From contig NZ_CAKZGO010000037.1 of the NCBI RefSeq assembly GCF_936916975.1, positions 1 to 64,000 on the forward strand: a stretch of DNA of 64,000 bases, read 5' to 3'. Both the position numbers and the translations under genes were made by a program. The DNA comes from an uncultured Dongia sp. GTDB lineage: Bacteria; Pseudomonadota; Alphaproteobacteria; Dongiales; Dongiaceae. The stretch's first letter is position 1, and each line of letters opens with the position of its first letter. Below, piece after piece: positions 54,088 to 62,298 of this stretch. The notes under the pieces were generated by a model. The model had not been told where the DNA came from. It worked only from the letters and a program-made list of their open reading frames with translations, and searched no databases.

Positions 54088-54915
54088 ATGACCGATAAGA
54101 GCCCCGAGCGCCGGGCCGACCGTAAGCCAGCCACCATCCGGGACAGCCTCCTGCGCGACTTCGTCGAACGCCGCGGTTTCGCCGCCGTGGGCGAGATCGC
54201 GGCCGAATTGGGCGTCTCCGAGATCACCGTGCGCCGCGACCTCACCCGCCTGGAAAGCCAGGGCCTGCTGGTGCGCACCCATGGCGGGGCGGTGGCGAGC
54301 AAACTTGGCACCGGCGAAACCTTCGACAGCGACGAACCGACCTTCGAGGCGCGCCGCCGTCGCAATGCCGACGCCAAGACCCGCATCGGCGAGGTGGCGG
54401 CTGCCCTGGTACGCCCGGGCGCCACCATCGGCATTGATGTCGGCACCACCACGCTGGAAATGGCGCGGCAGTTGGCCACCCGCACCGATATCAAGATCTT
54501 CACCAATAATGTACGGGCGGCAACGCTCCTGTCCGAAGGTCCGGCCGCGGTCTATCTGCCGGGCGGGCAGTTGCGACCCAAGGAATTATCGGTCTATGGC
54601 TCGATCGCCATCGCCCAGTTGCGGCACTATTGGTTCGACCAGGCCTTCATCGGTTTCTCCGGCCTCACCGATCAAGGCCTGTTCGACTATTCGCTGGAGG
54701 ATACCGAGATCAAGCGTGTCTATATCGAGCGCGCCGCGCAGATCGTGGCGTTGTGTGATTCATCGAAATTCGGCCGCCTCTCGATGGCACGCGTGGGCAC
54801 GCTGGAAGAACTCGACATCCTCATCACCGACGCCCCGCCACCCGACGACCTGCGTGCAGCGCTTGAGCGCGCCGATGTCGCCATCATGGTGGCCGAGCCC
54901 ATCCCTGAGAATTAG
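54088..54915 (+). CDS. DeoR/GlpR-family transcriptional regulator
   Basis: The 275-residue product has an N-terminal HTH with the family signature (VGEIAAELGVSEITVRRDLTRLE, about 34-56, then LVRTHGGAV) and a C-terminal DeoR effector domain that binds sugar phosphates (DVGTTTLEMARQL, SGLTDQGLFDYSLEDTEIKR). It is divergent from the SDR-ABC-kinase operon and probably represses it until a phosphorylated sugar is formed. Confidence 0.94.
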   Translation: MTDKSPERRADRKPATIRDSLLRDFVERRGFAAVGEIAAELGVSEITVRRDLTRLESQGLLVRTHGGAVASKLGTGETFDSDEPTFEARRRRNADAKTRIGEVAAALVRPGATIGIDVGTTTLEMARQLATRTDIKIFTNNVRAATLLSEGPAAVYLPGGQLRPKELSVYGSIAIAQLRHYWFDQAFIGFSGLTDQGLFDYSLEDTEIKRVYIERAAQIVALCDSSKFGRLSMARVGTLEELDILITDAPPPDDLRAALERADVAIMVAEPIPEN

Positions 54916-55790
54916 GCGCCGAAGCGCGGTTCCGGGACGCCTTTGATCCCCAAATCATAGATCGCAAACAGACTGCCGCGCAGCACACCATCGCCCGGGA
55001 AACGCGGCAGCGGCGGCTTGGCCATCGACGTGACAAACAGAATGTCCATGTTCGGCCCGCCGAAATTGACGCTGGTCACCTTCTTCACCGGCATATCGAT
55101 CACCCGGTCGACCTTGCCGTCGGGTGCATAGCGCACCAGCTTGGCGTCATAGACCTGCGCGTTCCACAGATACCCTTCCGCATCCACCGTCGAGCCGTCG
55201 GCCGCACCGCCGCGACTGGTATCGACCTTGGTGAAGGTTCTACGGTTGGAAACACTCCCTGTGTGGATGTCGTAATCATAAGCCCAGATCTCGCCGGACC
55301 ATGAATCGGCGAAATAGAAGATCTTGTCGTCGGGACTCCAGCACGGCCCGTTGGAGACGATGATGCCACTGTCGAGCTTGGTCACCTTGAAATCCGGATC
55401 GAGACGATAGAGCTCACCGTTAGGGCCGGATTCCATCGTGTCCATCGAGCCCGCGATGAAGCGGCCGCGACGATCAACCTTGCCATCGTTCAGGCGGATC
55501 GCCGGATTGTTGCCGATCGGATTGTTGATCAGCGTGCTGTCGCCGGTTTTGAAGTCCAGCGCATAGAAGCCGTCCTGCAGCGAGCAGATGGCGCCATTGC
55601 CGTCCTTGCGCAGCGCCATCGATCCGATCTTGCCGGGCACGTCCCAGGCGCGGATCTCGCGGCCATCGGCGGTGCAACGGAAGACATTGCAGCCGAAACT
55701 GTCGATCCAATAGAGGCGCTGTTGCTCGACATCCCAGAGCGGCCCCTCACCGAGGATCGTCTTCACATCCACCAAGACTTCGATCCGCAT
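54912..55790 (-). CDS. SMP-30/gluconolactonase-like lactonase
   Basis: This six-bladed beta-propeller hydrolase of 292 residues opens sugar lactones. Metal ligands are suggested by GEGPLWD (Glu), NDGKVDRRGRF (Asn) and DGSTVDAEGYLWNAQV with the late NFGGPNM. It is the last gene of the sugar-acid operon that begins with the binding protein at 62299. It ends in VPEPRFGA and converges with deoR by a four-base overlap. Confidence 0.9.
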   Translation of the reverse strand: MRIEVLVDVKTILGEGPLWDVEQQRLYWIDSFGCNVFRCTADGREIRAWDVPGKIGSMALRKDGNGAICSLQDGFYALDFKTGDSTLINNPIGNNPAIRLNDGKVDRRGRFIAGSMDTMESGPNGELYRLDPDFKVTKLDSGIIVSNGPCWSPDDKIFYFADSWSGEIWAYDYDIHTGSVSNRRTFTKVDTSRGGAADGSTVDAEGYLWNAQVYDAKLVRYAPDGKVDRVIDMPVKKVTSVNFGGPNMDILFVTSMAKPPLPRFPGDGVLRGSLFAIYDLGIKGVPEPRFGA

Positions 55791-55813
55791 CCCTAGGTCC
55801 TCCCCAATTTTCT

Positions 55814-55909
55814 CTATGCTTTGAAACGCGGCTCAGCGAGGCCGCACAGGCCCAAGCCATCCACTGCCGCCGTCATGCCCGCCTCGTGTTCTCGCGGATA
55901 GCGCAGCAT
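55814..55909 (-). pseudogene. 31-codon frame resembling an SMP-30 C-terminus (relic or small ORF)
   Basis: Between the BKACE and SMP-30 genes a frame starts at ATG 55909, with AGGAG seven bases upstream, and stops at 55814. Its last residues, DGLGLCGLAEPRFKA, resemble the SMP-30 C-terminus (GVPEPRFGA in the adjacent gene). It reads as the leftover of a deleted lactonase copy joined to a surviving start, or as a small real gene. It is too short for a firm call. Confidence 0.4.
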
Positions 55910-55918
55910 GGCGGTCTC

Positions 55919-56851
55919 CTAGAACTTCACCTTGTCAGCGCCCTTGAGGCTCAACATCTCGCGCGCCTCATCCGGCGTCGCGATCTCGAGCCCCAGACCC
56001 TCGATCAATTTTCGTGCGGCAATCACCTGCTCCGCATTCGATTTCGCCAGACGCCCCGGACCCGCCCAGAGCGAATCTTCGAGCCCCACGCGGACATTGC
56101 CGCCCATCGCCACCGACATCGCCGCGATCGGCATCTGATTGCGACCGGCACCCAGCACCGACCACTGATAAGCGTCGCCAAACAGCCGGTCGGCGGTGCG
56201 CTTCATATGCATGACGTCTTCCGGGTGCGGACCGATGCCGCCCAGGATGCCAAACACGGTCTGGACGAAGAGCGGCGGCTTTACCAGCCCGCGCTCCAGG
56301 AAGTGGTGCAGGTTATAGAGGTGTCCCACATCGTAGCATTCGAACTCGAAGCGGATGCCGGTGCCGTTCAAGGTGTTAAGCGCGTATTCGATATCCTTGA
56401 ACGTGTTGCGGAAGATGAGATCGCGTGAATTCTCCAGCGCCTCCCGCTCCCACGTGTGCTTGAATTCCTTGAACCGGTCCAGCATGGGATAAAGGCCGAA
56501 ATTCATCGAGCCCATGTTGAGCGAGGCGACCTCGGGCTGGAAGGTCACCGAGGGCATGATGCGCTCTTCGATCTTCATCCAGGGGGCACCGCCGGACGTG
56601 AGATTGACCACACAGTTCGAGCGTTGCTTGATCACCTTCAAGAATGGCTCGAAAGCCTGCGGCGTCTGGTCCGGTCGGCCATCCTGCGGATTGCGCGCAT
56701 GAAGATGGACGATGGCAGCACCCGCTTCCGCCGCCCCCACCGCGGCATCGGCGATCTCTTCTGCGCTCACGGGCAGGTAAGGCGACATGGAGGGCGTGTG
56801 AATGGCGCCGGTAACGGCGCAGGTGATGATGACTTTGCGAGTCTTGGCCAT
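55919..56851 (-). CDS. BKACE-family beta-keto acid cleavage enzyme
   Basis: The 310-residue TIM-barrel protein belongs to the 3-keto-5-aminohexanoate cleavage (BKACE) family, which condenses a beta-keto acid with acetyl-CoA and yields acetoacetate and a new CoA-ester. Signatures: ITCAVTGAIHTPSMSPYLP, HLHARNP with two zinc His, NLTSGG and RVGLEDSLW. Substrate depends on the pocket; the neighbours suggest a keto sugar acid. It lies 17 bases after the dehydrogenase. Confidence 0.92.
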   Translation of the reverse strand: MAKTRKVIITCAVTGAIHTPSMSPYLPVSAEEIADAAVGAAEAGAAIVHLHARNPQDGRPDQTPQAFEPFLKVIKQRSNCVVNLTSGGAPWMKIEERIMPSVTFQPEVASLNMGSMNFGLYPMLDRFKEFKHTWEREALENSRDLIFRNTFKDIEYALNTLNGTGIRFEFECYDVGHLYNLHHFLERGLVKPPLFVQTVFGILGGIGPHPEDVMHMKRTADRLFGDAYQWSVLGAGRNQMPIAAMSVAMGGNVRVGLEDSLWAGPGRLAKSNAEQVIAARKLIEGLGLEIATPDEAREMLSLKGADKVKF

Positions 56852-56868
56852 GTTGTTCTTTCTAATCC

Positions 56869-57816
56869 TCAGGAACCGATTTCGCCCGCCGCCTTGCGTT
56901 TATGCGCCGCCAGCGCCATCAGCCGCCGGTCGCGCCAGGCCTGCCGCTTTTGGAGATCGGCTTCCGGCAACCGCGCGCGGCGCTCGCTTTCGACAGTGCC
57001 GAGCACAGGCCCCGCCCAATCGACGCGGCGTTGCATCGACGGGAACAGGTGTTCATAGATCTGCTGGTAGCGCACCACATAGTCACGCACACCGCCCGGC
57101 GCATTGAGGTCGATCGTTTCGAACGGGCCCATGAACGACCATCGCAAGGCGAGGCCCTCGCGAATGCCGATATCGACATCCTCGACCGAGGCATAGCCAT
57201 CCGCCACCAGGCGGAAGGCTTCTTCGAGCAACGCGCCCTGCAGCCGGTTCATGACGAACCCGTCGATCTCACGCTTCATGACGATGGGTGACTGGCCGGC
57301 GGCCGTGAGCAGGCGTCGCGTGCGGTCAATGACCTCGGGCGCGGTCCACGGCGCCGGCACGATCTCAGCCGCCGGGATGAGATAGGGCGGATTGATCGGA
57401 TGCACGACGAGGCAGCGCGCGCGTCCGGCAAGCTCCGCCGTGAAATGTGACGGCAACAGCGCCGAGGTCGAACTGGCCAGCACCGTATCGGGCGCCGCCG
57501 CCGCATCGAGCTGTGCAAACACCCGTTTCTTGCTGGCGAGGTCCTCCGGCGTATTTTCCTGCACATAGACGGCACCAGCCAAGGCCGATGCCAACGTTGC
57601 CACCGGCATCAACCGCGCCGCAACGTCCGCGATAGACTGGCCATCGAGCAGGCCTTCCGCCGCCAAGGGCGACAGTGCCTCGGTCGCAAACGCCACAGCC
57701 TTGTCGGCGGCACCGGCAAAGTCGTCATAGATTCGCACCTCGTGGCCGGCGCGGGCGAAGGCAATGGCCCAGGCTCGGCCAATGAGGCCGGCGCCGACGA
57801 TCGCGATGACTGCCAT
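56869..57816 (-). CDS. 3-hydroxyacyl-CoA dehydrogenase-family protein, L-gulonate 3-dehydrogenase-like
   Basis: A 315-residue NAD enzyme with Rossmann motif IVGAGLIGRAWA, SSTSALLPS and catalytic His in VVHPINPPYLIP. The region GQSPIVMKREIDGFVMNRLQ and GPFETIDLNAPGG fits lambda-crystallin/L-gulonate 3-dehydrogenases rather than beta-oxidation enzymes. It would make a 3-keto acid, the kind of substrate the adjacent BKACE enzyme cleaves. L-carnitine dehydrogenase is a related alternative. Confidence 0.85.
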   Translation of the reverse strand: MAVIAIVGAGLIGRAWAIAFARAGHEVRIYDDFAGAADKAVAFATEALSPLAAEGLLDGQSIADVAARLMPVATLASALAGAVYVQENTPEDLASKKRVFAQLDAAAAPDTVLASSTSALLPSHFTAELAGRARCLVVHPINPPYLIPAAEIVPAPWTAPEVIDRTRRLLTAAGQSPIVMKREIDGFVMNRLQGALLEEAFRLVADGYASVEDVDIGIREGLALRWSFMGPFETIDLNAPGGVRDYVVRYQQIYEHLFPSMQRRVDWAGPVLGTVESERRARLPEADLQKRQAWRDRRLMALAAHKRKAAGEIGS

Positions 57817-57827
57817 ATCAGTCTCTC

Positions 57828-58628
57828 CTAAAGCGTCTCGACATTGCCATCGACGCCCAGCGATTGGCCGGACAGGTTTTCACCCATCGGCGACAGCAGG
57901 AAAGTGACCATGCCAGCAACGTCATGCGGTGTCACCATGCGACGCAGCGAGACCTTCTCCAGATATTGCTTCTCCATTTCCGCATAAGGCAGACCCTGCT
58001 GTTCCGCGCGGGCGCGGATGACAGCCTCCATGCGTGGTCCCTCGACGATGCCGGGCAGGATCGCATTGACGCGGATGTTGTGTGGTCCCAGTTCCTTGGC
58101 GAGACTCTGGGTGAAGCCGATGACGCCGAACTTGGCCGCGGCATAGGGCGTCCGGAAGGCATAACCGTGGCGCCCCGCCGACGACGACATGTTGACGATG
58201 GCACCACCGCCGGCTTCCTTCAGCATCGGCACGGCAAAATGCGTGCACAGGAACTGGCCCGTCAGGCCCACATCAATGCAGCGCCGCCAATCGGCGATGG
58301 CGATCTCCTCGACACCACCGGTGGGGCCGGCCACACCGGCATTGTTGATCAGCGCATCGAGGCCACCGAGCATCGCCTTCGCTTCGCCGAAGACCCGCGC
58401 CACATCCGCATCGTTCGACACGTCGGCCGGAACGGCACCATGATCAGGATATTGCTTCTTGAAATCGTCGAGCGAGTCTTGCGCGACATCGCAGATGAAG
58501 ACCTTTGCACCGTGCAGGATGAGCATGTCGGCAATGGCCCGGCCGATACCTGCAGCGCCGGCCGAAATGAACACGCGCAGGCCCGGCTTCATGCCGTCGA
58601 TGATCTTGCGACCGATGGGTGTCGCCAT
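57828..58628 (-). CDS. Short-chain dehydrogenase/reductase
   Basis: The 266-residue SDR has an altered cofactor loop (SAGAAGIG), NNAGVAGPTG, catalytic Ser in NMSSSAG and YAAAK, with Asp at the end of the second strand (ICDV) favouring NAD. It resembles sugar dehydrogenases and lies between the permease and the hydroxyacid dehydrogenase genes, so it may oxidise the imported sugar to a lactone. Confidence 0.9.
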   Translation of the reverse strand: MATPIGRKIIDGMKPGLRVFISAGAAGIGRAIADMLILHGAKVFICDVAQDSLDDFKKQYPDHGAVPADVSNDADVARVFGEAKAMLGGLDALINNAGVAGPTGGVEEIAIADWRRCIDVGLTGQFLCTHFAVPMLKEAGGGAIVNMSSSAGRHGYAFRTPYAAAKFGVIGFTQSLAKELGPHNIRVNAILPGIVEGPRMEAVIRARAEQQGLPYAEMEKQYLEKVSLRRMVTPHDVAGMVTFLLSPMGENLSGQSLGVDGNVETL

Positions 58629-58637
58629 GTTCTTCTC

Positions 58638-60692
58638 CTAACTATCTCGTTCGCGCAGGGCCACGACCGCCGCCAGGACGACCAGCCCGAAGATGATGAT
58701 GCGAGTGGCATAAGGCAGCATGGTGCCGGCAAGCAGGGTCTGCAGCGCGGTCAGCAGCAGCACGCCACCCACCATGCCGACATAGCTGCCACGCCCGCCC
58801 GTGATCAGCGTGCCGCCGACCACCACCACGGCGATCGAGGGCAGCAGGTATTCGTCACCCATGCCGAGGCTGGCCTGGCCCGAAAACCCGGTCAGCATGC
58901 ACCCTACCAGTGCCGAGCAGAATCCGGACAGCGTATAGACCAGCATCGTGGTGCGGTTGACGTTGATGCCGGAGAGGGCCGATACCCGCTCGCCATTGCC
59001 CAGCGCATAGATGCGCCGTCCAAAGGCCGTCCGCTTATGCAGCACCACCGCCGCCACTACGAACAGCAGGATGAAGATCACCACCGGCGTCACGAATTCC
59101 GCCTTCGAGGTCATGAACCAGCGCATCAGCGGCGAAGAGAAGCCGGCCGGCGTCCCTTGCGAATAAAGAAGAGCAACACCCTGCAGGATGCCGTTCATGG
59201 CCAACGTCATGACGATGGGCGAGATTCCCAGCATGGTGATGCCGAAGCCATTCACCAGCCCGATGACACAGCCGATCGCCAGCACCAACGGCAGTGTGTA
59301 GATCAGCGGTCCGTTCTGCCCATTGACGATCCCAGCCAGCAGAATGCCGCAGAGCGCAATCGTCCACGGCACGGAAAGATCGAGCCCGCCGGTGAGAATG
59401 ACCGTGCCCTGCCCCAGCGCCAGCACAAGCAGGAATGACGACAACACCAACAGCGAATTGTAATAGCCGCCATGGAACAGCGCGTTCCCCGTGACGAACT
59501 GGGTCATCAATACGACGAGCACAAAGCAGACATAGGCCGGTAGCGCATAACGGATCGTCTCTGCGTGCCGGACGGTAAAGGGCGGCAAGGCGCCAGCCAC
59601 CCGGCCGCCGCCGATGCCCGGCAGCACCAGCCTTTGTGCCGGCCGGCTGCCCTGTCCCGGCAGCATACCAGCATTCCGCGCTTTCAAGCGGCTGAAGAAC
59701 CGGCGCAGGCCGCGCGCCGCCGGCGCATTGCGGCCGAGCGCCCCCGCCATCACGGCGAGGATCAGAATGCAGCCTTCGGTGATGGTGGAGTAATAGGCCG
59801 AGACATTGAGGACGAGCAGGATGTTGACCACGATCATCAGAATATAGGCGCCGACGATCGAGCCCACCGCGCCACCGCGCCCGCCACCCAGCACCGTTCC
59901 ACCGACCACGACCGCGCCGAACACCTGCAGCAGCATGGAATTGCCGACCAGCGGATCGCCGGCACCTGTCTGTGCTGAGACGAACACACCGGCAAAGCCA
60001 TAACAGCCGCCCGCCAGCACATAGACCATGAACTGCACCCAGCGCACGCGAATGCCCTGTGCACGCGCCGCATCCATGTCGCTGCCAATGGCATAGACCG
60101 AGGTACCGAAACGCGTGTTCTTGAGCCACAGCCACAGCAAGATGAGAATGCCCAGGACCACCACCGGCATCGGCAGGACATTTGGGATCGCATCATAGAC
60201 CAGCGCTTCGCTGAGGCCCGCCGGCACCATGCCGCCCGGCTTGTCGAGAACCAGCAGCGTGAGACCTTGCGTGATGAACATGGTCGACAGCGTCACCACG
60301 ATCGGCTGCAAGCGGAAGAACGCGATGAACAGGCCGTTGAACGCACCGATCACCATGCCGACGCCGATACCGGCCAAGGACCAGAGGAATATTCCCATGG
60401 GCGTGTCCGGCATATTGGTGGCCAGCAGCACGTTCACCAGCGAGATCACAGCACCCGCCGACAGATCAAACCCACCAGTCAGGATCACCAACGTCTGCCC
60501 GGCCGCGGCGATGGCGAGCGTCGCCCCGCCGGTCGACATGAAGCTGAACTCGAAATAACTCATCGGCCCCGGGCTCATCATATTGTTGAGCAGCAACAGC
60601 AGGGCAAAGACGATGAGCGCAATGATCAGGCCGCGATAGCGACCCAGCCTGAATGAACGAGGTCTGAAGGAACGGGTGGCGGCAGATGTCAT
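58638..60692 (-). CDS. ABC importer permease, tandem fusion of two RbsC-type domains
   Basis: The 684-residue membrane protein contains two complete RbsC-like permeases. Each half has the family marks: GGFDLSAGAVISL and VVVGGTVLGGGRG in the first (1 to about 330), GGLDLSVPWTIAL and VVVGGTLITGGRG in the second (about 370 to 684). A basic linker of about 50 residues joins them. RbsC usually acts as a homodimer of about 320 residues, so this fusion is a built-in heterodimer. ATG 60692 overlaps the ATPase stop by one base (TGATG). Confidence 0.9.
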   Translation of the reverse strand: MTSAATRSFRPRSFRLGRYRGLIIALIVFALLLLLNNMMSPGPMSYFEFSFMSTGGATLAIAAAGQTLVILTGGFDLSAGAVISLVNVLLATNMPDTPMGIFLWSLAGIGVGMVIGAFNGLFIAFFRLQPIVVTLSTMFITQGLTLLVLDKPGGMVPAGLSEALVYDAIPNVLPMPVVVLGILILLWLWLKNTRFGTSVYAIGSDMDAARAQGIRVRWVQFMVYVLAGGCYGFAGVFVSAQTGAGDPLVGNSMLLQVFGAVVVGGTVLGGGRGGAVGSIVGAYILMIVVNILLVLNVSAYYSTITEGCILILAVMAGALGRNAPAARGLRRFFSRLKARNAGMLPGQGSRPAQRLVLPGIGGGRVAGALPPFTVRHAETIRYALPAYVCFVLVVLMTQFVTGNALFHGGYYNSLLVLSSFLLVLALGQGTVILTGGLDLSVPWTIALCGILLAGIVNGQNGPLIYTLPLVLAIGCVIGLVNGFGITMLGISPIVMTLAMNGILQGVALLYSQGTPAGFSSPLMRWFMTSKAEFVTPVVIFILLFVVAAVVLHKRTAFGRRIYALGNGERVSALSGINVNRTTMLVYTLSGFCSALVGCMLTGFSGQASLGMGDEYLLPSIAVVVVGGTLITGGRGSYVGMVGGVLLLTALQTLLAGTMLPYATRIIIFGLVVLAAVVALRERDS

Positions 60693-62227
60693 CACGCGGC
60701 TCGCACGGAAACGTCGCTGCCGAGGGCGGCGCGGACGATATTGTCTTCATTGAGATCCGCCATCGCGATCTCGCGCACGATCTGCCCCTGATAGAGCACG
60801 ATGGCGCGGTCGGCGAGGTGAACCAGTTCGGGAATTTCAGTCGAATAAAGCAGGATGGCGCCGCCCGCCTCGACATATTGCCGCATCAGGCGATAGAGCT
60901 CGTGCTTGGTGCCGACGTCGATGCCGCGCGTGGGATCGTAGAGCAGCAGCACGCGGCTTTCCGCCAACAGCCATTTGGCAATCGCGATCTTCTGCTGGTT
61001 GCCACCGGAGAAGGCACCGGCTCGCGTCCACAACGCCCGGTCGGCGATCTCGACGCGCTGGAACACATCCGCCACCGCCTGCCGCTCGGCGTCAACATCG
61101 ATGAGACCATAACGCGAGAAGCGCTCGATCACCGGAATGGACGCATTCTCGGTCCCGGACAGTTTCAGGAACAGCGCCTCGGTCTTGCGGTCCTCCGGCA
61201 CCAGGCTGATGCCGATATCGGCGCGCACCGCGTCGGCCGGGGAGGCGATCATGACCGGCTTGCCGTCGACATAAAGCTGGCCGTTGGTGATCTCCGCCAT
61301 GCCGAAGCAGGACACGAAAAGATCGAGCTGCCCCATGCCCTGGAGGCCGGCAACGCCCAGGATCTCGCCCTTATGCAGGCTGAACGAGGCATCGACAAGC
61401 TTGCCGTCGGTGGCCAAGTGCTCGGCACGCAGGACTTCCGGCCCGGATTGATGGGTGCGGATGGGGCGTTCCGGAAAAGCCTGGCCGATCGAGCGGCCGA
61501 CGATCATGCGGATCACTTCCTCGTCGTCGAACGCGGCGACATCGCCGCTCGCGATATGCTGGCCGTTGCGCAGCACCGAGAGCGAATCGCAGAAATCGCG
61601 CACTTCCTTCAACCGGTGCGAAATGAAGATGATGGTGACACCCTTGGCCTTCTCGCGGGCAATGATCTCGCCCAGCCAGTCGACATCACGCCCGGTCAGC
61701 GAAGAGGTCGGCTCGTCCAGCAGCAGCAGCTTGGGCTTCCTATAGATGGCGCGCGCGATCTCGATCTTCTGCTTGATGGCGAGGTCGAGATTGCAGACCT
61801 CTTCATGGAGGTCGATGTCCTGCAGACCCAGCGTCGCAAAATGTGCCTGCACCTCGTCTTCCGCGGCGCGGCGGCGGATCAACCCCAAGCCGTTGACCGG
61901 CGCATAGGGCATCAGCACGGATTCGAGCACGGTCAGGTCACGCACCAGGGTCATTTCCTGGAACGCCGTCTGGATACCAAGCGCATGCGATGCACGCGGT
62001 GATTTCAGGGCGGCTTCGGTCCCGAAGATGCGGAACGAGCCGGTATCGGGCATCAACAGCCCGCTCAGCAGCTTGACGATGGTGGATTTGCCGGCACCGT
62101 TTTCACCCAACAGCGCATGGACGCGGCCGGCCTGCACCTGGAACGACACATCATCGACGGCAATAGTGGCGCCAAAAGCCTTGCGGACATGGTCGGCTTC
62201 AATCGCCAGAACGGATTGCTCTGTCAC
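60692..62227 (-). CDS. ABC sugar importer ATPase (RbsA type, two nucleotide-binding domains)
   Basis: The 511-residue product has two ATPase domains. Domain one has Walker A GENGAGKST, signature LDLAIKQKIEIARAI and Walker B LLLLDEPTSSLT. Domain two is degenerate at Walker A as usual (GLQGMGQLDLF), with FSGGNQQKIAIAKWL and LLLYDPTRGID. GTG start at 62227 has GAGGG nine bases upstream. It powers the fused permease. Confidence 0.93.
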   Translation of the reverse strand: MTEQSVLAIEADHVRKAFGATIAVDDVSFQVQAGRVHALLGENGAGKSTIVKLLSGLLMPDTGSFRIFGTEAALKSPRASHALGIQTAFQEMTLVRDLTVLESVLMPYAPVNGLGLIRRRAAEDEVQAHFATLGLQDIDLHEEVCNLDLAIKQKIEIARAIYRKPKLLLLDEPTSSLTGRDVDWLGEIIAREKAKGVTIIFISHRLKEVRDFCDSLSVLRNGQHIASGDVAAFDDEEVIRMIVGRSIGQAFPERPIRTHQSGPEVLRAEHLATDGKLVDASFSLHKGEILGVAGLQGMGQLDLFVSCFGMAEITNGQLYVDGKPVMIASPADAVRADIGISLVPEDRKTEALFLKLSGTENASIPVIERFSRYGLIDVDAERQAVADVFQRVEIADRALWTRAGAFSGGNQQKIAIAKWLLAESRVLLLYDPTRGIDVGTKHELYRLMRQYVEAGGAILLYSTEIPELVHLADRAIVLYQGQIVREIAMADLNEDNIVRAALGSDVSVRAA

Positions 62228-62256
62228 GTGACGGAACCCTCGGGAATTGGAAAGAA

Positions 62257-62281
62257 GCCGGGCGGCGCGGGGCCGCCCGGC
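62257..62281 (-). promoter_or_regulatory. Intercistronic hairpin between binding-protein and RbsA genes
   Basis: A perfect 10-bp stem GCCGGGCGGC/GCCGCCCGGC with a 5-base loop in the 71-base gap. As at 37404, it follows the binding-protein gene and could stabilise its mRNA or reduce read-through. No U-tract is seen. Confidence 0.65.
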
Positions 62282-62298
62282 ACTAGTCTACGCGACAG

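Noticed and set aside
56869-57816. Calling the dehydrogenase and BKACE pair a carnitine pathway (cdhA/cdhC)
   Set aside because: The dehydrogenase blocks fit lambda-crystallin/L-gulonate 3-dehydrogenase better, and the thioesterase cdhB and betaine genes are missing; kept as an alternative only.
57864-59438. 524-codon plus-strand frame opposite the SDR and permease genes
   Set aside because: Antisense shadow; composition (His, Arg, Gln) typical of reverse-frame artefacts.
60686-62002. Plus-strand frame opposite RbsA
   Set aside because: Reverse-frame artefact; RbsA has complete ATPase motifs on the minus strand.
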